Of a stretch of DNA of 64,000 nucleotides, positions 25,591 to 34,249 are shown one piece after another (position 1 is the stretch's first letter; the number at the start of each line of letters is the position of its first letter). Under the pieces are notes generated by a model. That model was not told the origin of the DNA. It did no database searches and saw only the letters and a list, made by a program, of their open reading frames with translations. The stretch is taken from NCBI RefSeq assembly GCF_042680685.1, contig NZ_JBHUEA010000006.1:1-64000 (forward strand), in the 5' to 3' direction. The stretch is from Amnibacterium endophyticum (GTDB lineage Bacteria; Actinomycetota; Actinomycetes; Actinomycetales; Microbacteriaceae). The translations under genes were made by a program, and so were the position numbers.

Positions 25591-26945
25591 GCGTCAGCCC
25601 GGCGCGGCGGATCGCCCTCGAGGTCCTCACGGGGGTGCGGGAGCGCGACGCCTACGCGAACCTGCTGCTGCCCGCGGTGCTGCAGCGCGCGCGGCCGTCC
25701 GCGGCGGACGCCGCCTTCGCCACGGAGCTGGCCTACGGCACGCTCCGGCTGCTGGGCCGCTACGACGCGATCGTCGCCGCCGCTGCCCGCCGCCCCGCGG
25801 CACGGATCGACCCGCCCGTCCTCGACGTCCTGCGGCTCGGCGCGCACCAGCTGCTCGCGACCCGCACGCCCGCCCATGCGGCCGTGCACCAGTCGGTCGA
25901 GCAGGTCCGGCAGGCGGTCGGCGCCCGCGCGACGGGCTTCGCGAACGCGGTCCTGCGGCGCATCGGCGAGCGCGACGACGCCGCATGGACGGATGTCCTG
26001 CTCGACGGCGTCGAGGACCCCGCCGAGCGCCGGGGCCTCGCCACCGGTCATCCCGCCTGGGTGGTCCGCGAGCTGCAGCGCGCCCTCGACGGCGACGACC
26101 TCGACGAGCTGCTCCGCGTCGACGACGTCGCGCCGCCCGTCGGCCTCGCGGCGCTGCCGGGGCTCGCCGAGCGGGAGGGGCTGCTCGACCGCGAGCCCCG
26201 GGTCGATCCGCACCCGCTGTCGCCGATCGGCGCCGTGCTCGACGCCGGCGACCCGCGGGCCGTGCCCGGCGTGGCCGAGGGCGTGGTGCGGGTGCAGGAC
26301 CCGGGCTCGCAGCTCGTCGCGCTCGCACTCATCCGCGCACGACCGGTCGTGGCGGGGGAGCGCTGGCTCGACCTCTGCGCCGGCCCCGGCGGCAAGGCCG
26401 CCCTGCTCGCCGCCGAGGCCCGCCTCGGCGGCGCCTCCCTCGTCGCGAACGAGCAGGCACCGACCCGCGCCCTGCTCGTCGAGCAGGCGCTCGCCGCCGT
26501 GCCGGGCCGCCACCCCGTCGAGACCGGCGACGGCCGCCGGTTCGTCCGCGGCGACCGCCGCTTCGACCGCGTGCTCCTCGACGCGCCCTGCTCCGGGCTC
26601 GGCGCGCTGCGGCGCCGCCCCGAGGCCCGCTGGCGCAAGCGCCCCGACGACCTCCCGCCGCTGACGGCGCTGCAGGGCGTGCTCCTCGACGCGGCCGTCG
26701 CGGCGACCGCGCCGGGCGGACTCGTCGCCTATGTCACGTGCTCGCCGGTCGCGGCCGAGACGACGGAGGTCGTCTCGGCCGCGCTCGCCCGCCACGACCG
26801 CCTGCGCGCGCTCCCCACCACCGAGGTGCTCGAGCGGCTCGCCGGGGTGCCGCTGCCGGGCGCGCGGCGGGGGACCGCCGCGCAGCTGTGGCCCCACCGG
26901 CACGCCACCGACGCGATGTTCGTCCAGCTGCTCGAGGCGCGCTGA
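25587..26945 (+). CDS. rsmB: 16S rRNA m5C methyltransferase RsmB-like (Fmu/Sun)
   Basis: 452 aa, GTG start inside the fmt stop. An N-terminal NusB-like helical domain (1 to about 140; ELAYGTLR, LGAHQLL, HQSVEQVR) is followed by a SAM methyltransferase domain. The SAM site is WLDLCAGPGGKAALLA; motif IV is LDAPCSGLGALRRRPEARW and motif VI AYVTCSPVAAET, with the two cysteines used for release and catalysis. It methylates C5 of a 16S rRNA cytosine (C967 in E. coli). Pairing with fmt is conserved in many bacteria. Confidence 0.93.
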   Translation: MSVSPARRIALEVLTGVRERDAYANLLLPAVLQRARPSAADAAFATELAYGTLRLLGRYDAIVAAAARRPAARIDPPVLDVLRLGAHQLLATRTPAHAAVHQSVEQVRQAVGARATGFANAVLRRIGERDDAAWTDVLLDGVEDPAERRGLATGHPAWVVRELQRALDGDDLDELLRVDDVAPPVGLAALPGLAEREGLLDREPRVDPHPLSPIGAVLDAGDPRAVPGVAEGVVRVQDPGSQLVALALIRARPVVAGERWLDLCAGPGGKAALLAAEARLGGASLVANEQAPTRALLVEQALAAVPGRHPVETGDGRRFVRGDRRFDRVLLDAPCSGLGALRRRPEARWRKRPDDLPPLTALQGVLLDAAVAATAPGGLVAYVTCSPVAAETTEVVSAALARHDRLRALPTTEVLERLAGVPLPGARRGTAAQLWPHRHATDAMFVQLLEAR

Positions 26946-27028
26946 CGGCTGCCGATCCGGCCGCGCCTCGCAGCGGGCCATCAGTCCGCTCTGGATCCTC
27001 CAAGGATGCGGCGGGCCATGCTGGCACC

Positions 27029-27961
27029 GTGCCCGTCGAGACCCGCACCGTCCCCTTCCGCGACCTGTCCACCTGGGTGCAGGTGACCGCGCCGGAGCAC
27101 CCCGTGCCCGGAGCCCTGCCGCTCGTCGTGCTGCACGGCGGCCCGGGGATGGCGCACGACTACGTCCGCAACCTCGCGGCGCTCGCCGACGAGACGGGGC
27201 GGACGGTCGTGCACTACGACCAGGTCGGCTGCGGCCGCAGCAGCCACCGGCCCGACGCGCCCGCCGACTTCTGGACCCCGCAGCTGTTCGTGGACGAGTT
27301 CCAGAACCTCGTCGAGGCGCTCGGCCTCGAGCGCTACCACCTGCTCGGGCAGTCGTGGGGCGGGATGCTCGGCGCGGAGATCGCGGTGCGGCGTCCCGCC
27401 GGTCTCGCCTCCCTCGCGATCTGCAACTCGCCCGCGTCCATGCCGCTCTGGGTCGCCGGCGCGAACGCGCTGCGGGCGCAGCTGCCGGACGAGGTGCGCG
27501 ACGCCCTCGACCGCCACGAGGCGGACGGCACCGTCGACGACCCCGAGTACCTCGACGCGACGCGCGTGTTCTACGAGCGGCACGTCTGCCGCGTCGTGCC
27601 GGCGCCGCAGGACTTCGTGGACACGGAGCGGCAGATGGAGGCGGAGCCGACCGTCTACCACACCATGAACGGGGTCAACGAGTTCTTCGTGACCGGCACC
27701 CTCAAGGACTGGACGGTCGTCGACCGGCTCGGCGACGTCGCCGTGCCGACCCTCGTCGTCGCGGGCGAGTTCGACGAGGCGACCCCGGAGGCGTGGGCGC
27801 CGTTCGTCGAGCGGATCCCGAACGCCCGCAGCCGCGTCTTTGCGGACGCGAGCCACTGCACGCACCTCGAGCAGCCGGAGGCGTTCCGCGCCGTCGTCGC
27901 CGCGTTCCTCGCCGAGCACGAGGCCGTCGACCCCGCCGTCGCCGTCCCGAGCCCGTCCTGA
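27029..27961 (+). CDS. Proline iminopeptidase-family alpha/beta hydrolase
   Basis: 310 aa, GTG start. An alpha/beta hydrolase of the S33 peptidase type: oxyanion motif HGGPGMAHDY, nucleophile Ser109 in GQSWGG, catalytic Asp in AGEFDEATP and His in DASHCTHLEQP. The family releases N-terminal proline or hydrolyses other amide and lactone substrates, so the natural substrate is uncertain. No signal peptide is present. The 83-bp gap after rsmB shows nothing recognisable. Confidence 0.85.
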   Translation: MPVETRTVPFRDLSTWVQVTAPEHPVPGALPLVVLHGGPGMAHDYVRNLAALADETGRTVVHYDQVGCGRSSHRPDAPADFWTPQLFVDEFQNLVEALGLERYHLLGQSWGGMLGAEIAVRRPAGLASLAICNSPASMPLWVAGANALRAQLPDEVRDALDRHEADGTVDDPEYLDATRVFYERHVCRVVPAPQDFVDTERQMEAEPTVYHTMNGVNEFFVTGTLKDWTVVDRLGDVAVPTLVVAGEFDEATPEAWAPFVERIPNARSRVFADASHCTHLEQPEAFRAVVAAFLAEHEAVDPAVAVPSPS

Positions 27962-28011
27962 CCCGCCCCGTCCCGACCCGCCACGGGCGGCCCGGTCCCG
28001 GGTCGGCTGGA

Positions 28012-28017
28012 TAGTCT
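28012..28017 (+). promoter_or_regulatory. -10 box for a leaderless rpe mRNA
   Basis: TAGTCT ends 6 nt before the rpe GTG; no room for a ribosome site. Confidence 0.55.
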
Positions 28018-28023
28018 CGCCGC

Positions 28024-28689
28024 GTGGCCGTCCGGATCGAACCGAGCATCCTCTCCGCCGACTTCACCGCCTTCGCGGCCGACATCGCGCGGATCCCCTC
28101 CGCGGACCTCGTGCACTGCGACGTGATGGACAACCACTTCGTGCCGAACCTGACGTTCGGCCTGCCGATGGTCCAGCGGCTCGCCCGGGTCAGCGCACTG
28201 CCGCTCGACGTGCACCTGATGATCGACGACCCGGACCGCTGGGCGGCGGGCTACGCCGAGGCGGGCGCGGAGACGGTGACGTTCCACGCGGAGGCCTCGC
28301 CGTCGCCCGTCGCCACCGCCCGCGCGATCCGCGCGGCGGGCGCCAGGGCCGGCCTCGCGCTCAAGCCGGCGACGGCCGCGGAGCCGTACCTGCCGCTGCT
28401 CGACGAGTTCGACCAGGTGCTCGTGATGACGGTCGAGCCGGGCTTCGGCGGGCAGTCGTTCCTCGAGCCGATGCTCGACAAGGTGCGGCGGGTGCGGGCC
28501 GCGATCGGCGACCGGGACGTGCGGCTGCAGGTCGACGGCGGCATCGGCGCCGAGACGATCGCCGCAGCCGCGCAGGCCGGCGCGGACGCCTTCGTCGCGG
28601 GCTCCGCCGTGTTCGGCGAGGACGACCCGGACGCCGCGGTGCAGCGTCTCCGCGCCCTCGCGGAGGGCCGACCGGCCCCGTCTCGCTAG
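28024..28689 (+). CDS. rpe: Ribulose-phosphate 3-epimerase
   Basis: 221 aa, GTG start. A TIM barrel that interconverts ribulose 5-phosphate and xylulose 5-phosphate in the pentose phosphate pathway. Family signatures are IEPSILSADF, HCDVMDNHFVPNLTFG, LDVHLMIDDP, VMTVEPGFGGQSF and LQVDGGIGAETI, carrying the metal-binding His and Asp residues. hisE starts 10 nt downstream. Ribulose/ribose phosphate supply for PRPP makes the neighbourhood with his and trp genes sensible. Confidence 0.95.
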   Translation: MAVRIEPSILSADFTAFAADIARIPSADLVHCDVMDNHFVPNLTFGLPMVQRLARVSALPLDVHLMIDDPDRWAAGYAEAGAETVTFHAEASPSPVATARAIRAAGARAGLALKPATAAEPYLPLLDEFDQVLVMTVEPGFGGQSFLEPMLDKVRRVRAAIGDRDVRLQVDGGIGAETIAAAAQAGADAFVAGSAVFGEDDPDAAVQRLRALAEGRPAPSR

Positions 28690-28692
28690 CCT
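28687..28692 (+). promoter_or_regulatory. -10 box for a leaderless hisE mRNA
   Basis: TAGCCT begins with the rpe stop codon and ends 7 nt before the hisE GTG. Confidence 0.5.
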
Positions 28693-28699
28693 TGGGCGC

Positions 28700-28963
28700 G
28701 TGAAGACGTTCGACGCCCTGTTCGCCGAGCTGTCGGCGAAGGCGGCCGAGCGCCCCGAGGGCTCCCGCACCGTCGCCGAGCTGGACCTCGGCGTCCACGG
28801 CATCGGCAAGAAGATCGTCGAGGAGGCCGCGGAGGTCTGGATGGCGGCGGAGCACGAGAGCGACGACCGCGTCGCCGAGGAGGCGTCGCAGCTGCTCTAC
28901 CACCTGCAGGTGCTGCTGATCGCGCGCGGGCTGACGCTGGAGGACGTCGGGCGACATCTCTGA
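28700..28963 (+). CDS. hisE: Phosphoribosyl-ATP pyrophosphatase
   Basis: 87 aa, GTG start. A small all-helical MazG-like enzyme removing pyrophosphate from PR-ATP, step 2 of histidine synthesis. The core helix IGKKIVEEAAEVWMAAEHE and the later EEASQLLYHLQVLL carry the Mg-binding acidic residues. Separate from hisI, as usual in actinobacteria, and directly upstream of hisG. Confidence 0.93.
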   Translation: MKTFDALFAELSAKAAERPEGSRTVAELDLGVHGIGKKIVEEAAEVWMAAEHESDDRVAEEASQLLYHLQVLLIARGLTLEDVGRHL

Positions 28964-29005
28964 CGCCGCCCCTCCACCACCCCTCGTGACGAACAGGACC
29001 TCTCC

Positions 29006-29845
29006 ATGCTGAGGATCGCCGTGCCCAACAAGGGCGCGCTCGCCGACACCGCCGCGCAGATGCTCGGCGAGGCCGGCTACCGGCTGCGCCGTGACGCGAA
29101 GGAGCTGACGGTCGCCGACCCCCGCAACGACGCGGAGTTCTTCTACCTGCGGCCGCGCGACATCGCGACCTACGTCGGCTCCGGGGCGCTGGACGTCGGC
29201 ATCACCGGCCGCGACCTGCTGCTCGACTCCGGCTCCGCCGCGGTCGAGGTGGCCGCGCTCGACTTCGCGTCCTCGACCTTCCGGTTCGCCGGCCCCGCGG
29301 GCCGGTTCTCCGCGCTCGAGCAGCTCGAGGGGCTGCGGGTCGCCACCAGCTACACCGGCCTCGTCGGCGCCTTCCTCGAGCGCAGCGGCGTCACCGCGAC
29401 GCTCGTGCACCTCGACGGCGCGGTGGAGACGGCGGTGCGGCTCGGCGTCGCCGACGCGGTGGCCGACGTCGTCGAGACCGGCACGACCCTGCGTGCGCAG
29501 GGCCTCGAGATCTTCGGGCCCGTGATCCTCGAGTCGACCGCGGTCCTCATCGGCGGGGCCGCCCGCGCCGAGGGCATGGAGGTGCTCGAGCGGCGACTGC
29601 AGGGCGTGCTCGTCGCCCGCCGCTACGTGATGGTCGACTACGACCTGCCCCGCGAGCTGCTCGACGAGGCCGCCCGGGTCGCGCCCGGCATCGAGTCGCC
29701 GACCGTCTCGCCGCTGCACGACCCGGCCTGGGCGGCGGTACGCGTGATGGTGCCGCGGAGCGAGATGAACCTCGTGATGGACCGCCTGTACGCGCTCGGC
29801 GCCCGCGCGATCTTCGTGACGCCGATCCACGCGGCGCGGCTCTGA
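29006..29845 (+). CDS. hisG: ATP phosphoribosyltransferase (long form)
   Basis: 279 aa. It condenses ATP with PRPP, the first and feedback-controlled step of histidine synthesis. The N-terminal catalytic part has IAVPNKGAL, VGITGRDLL and VADVVETGTTLRAQGL (PRPP loop). The C-terminal domain (about 205-279, ending NLVMDRLYALGARAIFVTPI) is the histidine-binding domain of the long form, so no hisZ is needed. TGATG links it to hisF. Confidence 0.95.
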   Translation: MLRIAVPNKGALADTAAQMLGEAGYRLRRDAKELTVADPRNDAEFFYLRPRDIATYVGSGALDVGITGRDLLLDSGSAAVEVAALDFASSTFRFAGPAGRFSALEQLEGLRVATSYTGLVGAFLERSGVTATLVHLDGAVETAVRLGVADAVADVVETGTTLRAQGLEIFGPVILESTAVLIGGAARAEGMEVLERRLQGVLVARRYVMVDYDLPRELLDEAARVAPGIESPTVSPLHDPAWAAVRVMVPRSEMNLVMDRLYALGARAIFVTPIHAARL

Positions 29846-30603
29846 TGCTCGCCACCCGGGTCATCCCGTGCCTCGACGTGGCGGCGGGCCGCGTCGTCAA
29901 GGGCGTGCGGTTCCAGGGCCTCGAGGACGCCGGCGACCCGGTCGAGCTGGCCGCCCGCTACGCCGAGGACGGCGCCGACGAGATCACCTTCCTCGACGTC
30001 ACGGCGACGGTGGAGGCCCGCGGCACGCTGCTCGACACCGTGCGCCGCACCGCCGAGCAGGTCTTCGTCCCCCTGACCGTCGGCGGCGGGGTGCGCACCG
30101 TCGACGACGTCGACGCGCTGCTGCAGGCCGGTGCCGACAAGATCGGGGTCAACTCGGCCGCGATCGCGCGCCCGGACCTGATCATGGAGATCGCGGCCCG
30201 CTTCGGGGCGCAGGTCTGCGTGCTCTCCCTCGACGTCCTCCACGACCCGACGTCGCCCTCCGGCTGGTCGGTCACCACCCACGGCGGCCGGACGCGGACC
30301 GGCGTCGACGCGCTCGAGTGGACCGAGCGCGCCGTCGGGCTCGGCGCGGGGGAGCTGCTGCTGAACTCGATCGACGCGGACGGCACCAAGGCGGGCTACG
30401 ACCTGCGGCTCATCGAGGCCGTCCGCGCGGTGAGCAGCGTGCCGCTCATCGCCTCGGGCGGTGCGGGCGGGCTCGAGCACTTCGCGCCCGCAGTGCAGGC
30501 GGGCGCCGACGCGGTACTCGCGGCCAGCGTCTTCCACCGCGGGCTGCTGACGATCGGGCAGGTGAAGGCGGCGCTCGCCGACGCGGGCGTCGTCGTCCGC
30601 TGA
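29845..30603 (+). CDS. hisF: Imidazole glycerol phosphate synthase, cyclase subunit
   Basis: 252 aa. A TIM barrel that forms IGP and AICAR from PRFAR and ammonia delivered by HisH. Catalytic Asp11 is in VIPCLDVAAGRVVKG and the second Asp in VLSLDVLHD. The phosphate-binding ends TVGGGVRTVDDV and IASGGAGGLEHF are clear. hisH, hisA, hisB, hisC and hisD are not in the window, so the his genes are split. Confidence 0.96.
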   Translation: MLATRVIPCLDVAAGRVVKGVRFQGLEDAGDPVELAARYAEDGADEITFLDVTATVEARGTLLDTVRRTAEQVFVPLTVGGGVRTVDDVDALLQAGADKIGVNSAAIARPDLIMEIAARFGAQVCVLSLDVLHDPTSPSGWSVTTHGGRTRTGVDALEWTERAVGLGAGELLLNSIDADGTKAGYDLRLIEAVRAVSSVPLIASGGAGGLEHFAPAVQAGADAVLAASVFHRGLLTIGQVKAALADAGVVVR

Positions 30604-30622
30604 ACACGGGAGGATGGGCGGC

Positions 30623-30988
30623 GTGGACGACCAGCACCGCATCGACCCGGACCGCGCCCTCGCGCTCGCCCGCTTCGCCGCCGACGGCCTGCTGCCCGCC
30701 GTGATCCAGGAGGCGTCGACCCGCGACGTGCTCATGGTCGGCTGGATGGACCGCGAGGCGGTGCGGCGCACGCTGACCGAGGGCCGGGTGACGTTCTGGT
30801 CGCGGTCGCGGCAGGAGTACTGGCGCAAGGGCGACACCTCCGGGCACGTGCAGCACGTCCGCGGCGCCGCGCTCGACTGCGACGCCGACACGCTGCTCGT
30901 CACCGTCGACCAGACCGGCGCCGCCTGCCACACCGGCGCGCACGCCTGCTTCGACGTGCACCCGATCGAGACCGGGGGAGCCTCCTGA
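30623..30988 (+). CDS. hisI: Phosphoribosyl-AMP cyclohydrolase
   Basis: 121 aa. I prefer GTG 30623, which has GGGAGG (30608-30613) 9 nt upstream, over ATG 30614, which starts right on that site. It opens the purine ring of PR-AMP, step 3 of histidine synthesis. Motifs are VLMVGWMDREAVRRTL, TFWSRSRQEYWRKGDTSGHVQ, and the metal cysteines in LDCDADTLL and GAACHTGAHACF. The stop joins trpE as TGATG, linking his and trp expression. Confidence 0.94.
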   Translation: MDDQHRIDPDRALALARFAADGLLPAVIQEASTRDVLMVGWMDREAVRRTLTEGRVTFWSRSRQEYWRKGDTSGHVQHVRGAALDCDADTLLVTVDQTGAACHTGAHACFDVHPIETGGAS

Positions 30989-32529
30989 TGCGCGGCACGA
31001 CGACGCGCGAGCGGTTCGACGCGCTGCTCGACGGCCGCCGGGTCGTCCCGGTCGCCCGCGTCCTCTTCGCCGACAGCGAGACCCCGCTCGGCATCTTCCG
31101 CAAGCTCTGCGTGCGCGCCGGGGGGCGGATGCGGCCCGGCTCCTTCCTGCTCGAGTCCGCGGAGCAGGGCGGCATCTGGTCCCGCTACTCCTTCATCGGC
31201 GTCGCCGCGTTCGGCGCCCTGACCGAGCAGCGCGGCCGGCCGGTGTGGCAGGACTGGGGGCTGCCCGCCTCGCGGGCGTTCACCGGCGGCATCACGGGGG
31301 ACTACCTGGAGGCGCTCGACGACCTGCACTCGCAGTGGGCCTCGCCGCCCGTGGACGGTCTGCCCCCGCTGACGGGCGGGCTCGTCGGGTACATCGGCTG
31401 GGACGCCGTGCGGCTGATCGAGCACCTGCCGGACGCCCCGCCCGCCGACTTCGCGCTGCCCGAGATCGGGATGGTCTTCGCCTCCGAGGTCGTCGCGGTC
31501 GACCACCTGGAGGGCAGCGTCTCCCTGATCGCGACGGTGCTGAACGACGGCGCGGTCGACGCCGACGCGGCGTGGGCCGACGCGCAGCGCCGCCTCGACG
31601 CGCTCGAGCGGCGGCTCGCCGTGCCCGCCGAGGCGCAGCTCGCCGAGGTCGACTTCGCGGTCGCGCCCGAGCCCGCGATGCGGACCCGGCGGGCGGACTA
31701 CCTCGCGAGCGTGGAGACCGCGAAGCAGCACATCCGCGATGGCGACGTCTTCCAGGTCGTGATCGCGCAGCGCTTCGACCTGCCCACCTCGGCCGGCCCG
31801 CTCGACGTGTACCGGGTGCTGCGGCAGCTGAACCCGTCGCCGTACATGTACCTGCTCGCGCACGAGCGGCCCGACGGGTCGCCGTTCGCCGTCGTCGGGT
31901 CGTCGCCGGAGGCGCTCGTGAAGGTGGAGCGCGGCCGCGTCTTCAGCCACCCGATCGCCGGCTCGCGCCCCCGCGGCGCGACTCCCGAGGCGGACGAGGC
32001 GTTCGCCGCCGAGCTCGCGGTCGACGCCAAGGAGCGGGCGGAGCACCTGATGCTCGTCGACCTCGCGCGCAACGACCTCGCGAAGGTCTGCTCGCCCGGG
32101 TCGGTCGAGGTCACCGAGTTCATGCGCATCGAGCGCTTCAGCCACATCATGCACATCACCTCGAGCGTGGAGGGCGACGCCGGCCCGGGCGTCGGGCCGG
32201 TCGACGTGCTGCGCGCGACCTTCCCGGCGGGCACGCTGTCCGGCGCGCCGAAGCCGCGCGCGCTCGAGATCATCGACGCGCTCGAGCCCGCGAGGCGCGG
32301 CGTCTACGGCGGCGTCGTCGGCTACTTCGACTTCGCCGGCGACCTCGACCTCGCGATCGCGATCCGCACCGCGGTGATCGCGGACGGCGTCGCCCGGGTG
32401 CAGGCCGGGGGCGGCCTCGTCGCCGACTCGGTCCCCGAGCTGGAGTGGGCGGAGAGCTGGAACAAGGCGACCGCGCCGCTCAAGGCCGTCGCGGTCGCCG
32501 ACGCGATGCGGCCGGTGCGCACCCCGTGA
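30988..32529 (+). CDS. trpE: Anthranilate synthase component I
   Basis: 513 aa. It converts chorismate and ammonia to anthranilate. The N-terminal tryptophan-binding LLES motif is at about residue 52 (FLLESAEQGG). The chorismate-binding half shows DGDVFQVVIAQRF, NPSPYMYLL, HPIAGSRPRG, DAKERAEHLMLVDLARND, ATFPAGTLSGAPK and the C-terminal GGGLVADSVPELEW. trpG and trpD are not adjacent. GTGA overlap with the next gene. Confidence 0.96.
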   Translation: MRGTTTRERFDALLDGRRVVPVARVLFADSETPLGIFRKLCVRAGGRMRPGSFLLESAEQGGIWSRYSFIGVAAFGALTEQRGRPVWQDWGLPASRAFTGGITGDYLEALDDLHSQWASPPVDGLPPLTGGLVGYIGWDAVRLIEHLPDAPPADFALPEIGMVFASEVVAVDHLEGSVSLIATVLNDGAVDADAAWADAQRRLDALERRLAVPAEAQLAEVDFAVAPEPAMRTRRADYLASVETAKQHIRDGDVFQVVIAQRFDLPTSAGPLDVYRVLRQLNPSPYMYLLAHERPDGSPFAVVGSSPEALVKVERGRVFSHPIAGSRPRGATPEADEAFAAELAVDAKERAEHLMLVDLARNDLAKVCSPGSVEVTEFMRIERFSHIMHITSSVEGDAGPGVGPVDVLRATFPAGTLSGAPKPRALEIIDALEPARRGVYGGVVGYFDFAGDLDLAIAIRTAVIADGVARVQAGGGLVADSVPELEWAESWNKATAPLKAVAVADAMRPVRTP

Positions 32530-33086
32530 CGCCCGCGCGGGAGCGGATGTTCGTCGTCCTGGCGCTCGTCGCGCTCGGCGGCTTCGCGGTGCTCGTCTCC
32601 ACGCGGACGTTCGCGGTCGTGACGGTGCCGGGGCTCGCGCGGCCGGTGGAGGTCGCCGGGTCCCAGGCCGCACCGGCGCTCGCGCCGCTCGGGCTCGCGT
32701 GCCTGGCGCTCGCGGGCGCGCTGACGATCGCCGGCCCGGTCGTGCGCCGCGTGCTCGGCGCGGTCCTGGTGCTCCTCGGCGCCGCCGAGGTCCTGCTGCT
32801 CGTGCCGCTCGCCGCCGACCCCGCCTCAGGGGTGCTCGGCGCCGTGAGCACGGCGACCGGCCTCGTCGGCGCGGCCGACGGCGCCGTCGCGGGATCGGGC
32901 TGGGCGGCGGCCGGCACGGTCGGCGGCGTGCTCGCCGCGGCCGTCGGGGTGGTCGTGCTGATCCGGGCCGGCCGGTGGAGCACGGGCGGCCGGCGGTTCC
33001 GCAAGCAGGACGCCGCTGTCGTCCGCAGCACCGACCCCATCGCCGAGTGGGACGCCCTGACCCGCGGCGGCGACCCGACGGAGTGA
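32526..33086 (+). CDS. Trp biosynthesis-associated membrane protein
   Basis: 186 aa, GTG start overlapping the trpE stop. Four hydrophobic segments (about 8-28, 48-68, 72-92 and 128-150) mark an integral membrane protein, followed by a charged cytoplasmic tail ending IAEWDALTRGGDPTE. Position and pattern fit the actinobacterial family annotated as Trp-operon membrane protein (Trp_oprn_chp). The function is unknown; a role in tryptophan or precursor transport has been supposed only from context. Confidence 0.85.
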   Translation: MTPARERMFVVLALVALGGFAVLVSTRTFAVVTVPGLARPVEVAGSQAAPALAPLGLACLALAGALTIAGPVVRRVLGAVLVLLGAAEVLLLVPLAADPASGVLGAVSTATGLVGAADGAVAGSGWAAAGTVGGVLAAAVGVVVLIRAGRWSTGGRRFRKQDAAVVRSTDPIAEWDALTRGGDPTE

Positions 33087-33115
33087 GGCCGGGCCCGCCG
33101 GCGGCGGTCCCGTCG

Positions 33116-33153
33116 CGGACATCCGGGCCCGCCGCGCCGCACCCGGATGTCCG
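33116..33153. terminator. Hairpin between the Trp membrane protein gene and the HGxxPAAW gene
   Basis: CGGACATCCGGG (33116-33127) and CCCGGATGTCCG (33142-33153) form a perfect 12-bp stem with a 14-nt loop. It divides the trp cluster, since a new -10 box follows. Confidence 0.55.
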
Positions 33154-33208
33154 GAACCGGCCCGGGTGCGGAGGAGCACGCGCCCCGGGGGAGCGCGGCC
33201 CCCGCCGC

Positions 33209-33214
33209 TAGGAT
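33209..33214 (+). promoter_or_regulatory. -10 box for a leaderless HGxxPAAW-trpCBA mRNA
   Basis: TAGGAT ends 7 nt before the ATG of the small HGxxPAAW gene. Confidence 0.55.
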
Positions 33215-33221
33215 CTCGGGC

Positions 33222-33449
33222 ATGGCGAACATCAGCGACGACCCCGGCCACGGCTCCTCCCCGGCGGCGTGGACCGCGGTCACGATCATGCTGATCGGCG
33301 TGGCCATCGGCACCGTCGCGCTGTTCCTGAACGTGCTCTTCCTCGTGTTCGTCGGAGCGGCGCTCGTGCCCGTCGGCCTGATCGTCGGCGGCGTGATGAA
33401 GAAGGCCGGCTACGGCGTCGGCGGCAGCCACGTCGGGAGCCACCACTGA
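33222..33449 (+). CDS. HGxxPAAW family small membrane protein
   Basis: 75 aa, ATG. The N-terminal HGSSPAAW motif (about residues 10-17) defines an actinobacterial family of unknown function that lies in trp clusters. Two hydrophobic helices follow (about 18-38 and 41-58), then a short Gly/His tail ending SHVGSHH. Upstream in-frame codons exist but the family motif and the -10 spacing support this start. Its stop overlaps the CTG start of trpC. Confidence 0.88.
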   Translation: MANISDDPGHGSSPAAWTAVTIMLIGVAIGTVALFLNVLFLVFVGAALVPVGLIVGGVMKKAGYGVGGSHVGSHH

Positions 33450-34249
33450 GCACCTCGACCCTGCGCGGCCTGCTCGTCGAGCTGACCGCCGGCTCCGCGG
33501 AGGACGCGCAGCGCCGGGAGGCGGATCGCCCGCTCCTCGAGGTCGAGCGCGCCGCGCTCGCGGCGCCGCCCGCGCTCGACGCGGCCGCCGCGCTCGCGCA
33601 CGACCCGCAGCGGACGAAGGTGATCGCGGAGGTCAAGCGCGCGAGCCCCTCCCGCGGCGACATCGCCCCGATCGCCGACCCCGCCGCGCTCGCGGCCGAC
33701 TACGCCTCGGCCGGCGCGGCCGCGATCAGCGTCCTGACGGAGGAGCGCCGCTTCAAGGGCTCGCTGCGGGACCTGGAGGTGGTCCGGGCCGCGGTCGAGG
33801 TGCCCGTGCTCCGCAAGGACTTCGTCTCCACCCCGTACCAGGTGCTGGAGGCGCGCGCCGCGGGCGCCGACCTCGTCCTGCTCATCGTCGCCGCGCTCGA
33901 CGACGCGCGGCTCGGCGAGCTGGCGGCGCTGGTCCGCGACCTGCGGATGACCGCCCTCGTCGAGACGCACAGCGAGCAGGAGGTCGACCGGGCGCTCGCG
34001 GTCGGCGCCGAGGTGATCGGCGTGAACGCGCGCGACCTCGACACGTTCGCGCTCGACCGCGACCTGTTCGGCCGCATCGTCGAGCGCATCCCCGCGGGCC
34101 CGGTCAAGGTCGCCGAGTCCGCCGTGCGCAGCGCCGCCGACGTCGCCGCGTACCGCGCAACCGGGGCCGACGCGGTCCTGGTGGGGGAGGCGCTCGTGAC
34201 GGGCGACCCTGCCGCACTGATCCACGAGTTCGAGAGGGCGGGAGCATGA
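33446..34249 (+). CDS. trpC: Indole-3-glycerol phosphate synthase, CTG start
   Basis: 267 aa if started at CTG 33446, which overlaps the upstream TGA as CTGA. No ATG, GTG or TTG occurs in frame before 33620, which would cut off the first strand of the barrel, so a CTG start seems required. It closes CdRP to indole-3-glycerol phosphate. Motifs are VIAEVKRASPSRGDI (catalytic Lys), ISVLTEERRFKGSL, PVLRKDFVSTPYQVLEARAAGADLVLLI (quoted in pieces by position, about 120-148), GVNARDLDTF and KVAESAVRS. ATGA overlap with trpB. Confidence 0.92.
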   Translation: MSTSTLRGLLVELTAGSAEDAQRREADRPLLEVERAALAAPPALDAAAALAHDPQRTKVIAEVKRASPSRGDIAPIADPAALAADYASAGAAAISVLTEERRFKGSLRDLEVVRAAVEVPVLRKDFVSTPYQVLEARAAGADLVLLIVAALDDARLGELAALVRDLRMTALVETHSEQEVDRALAVGAEVIGVNARDLDTFALDRDLFGRIVERIPAGPVKVAESAVRSAADVAAYRATGADAVLVGEALVTGDPAALIHEFERAGA

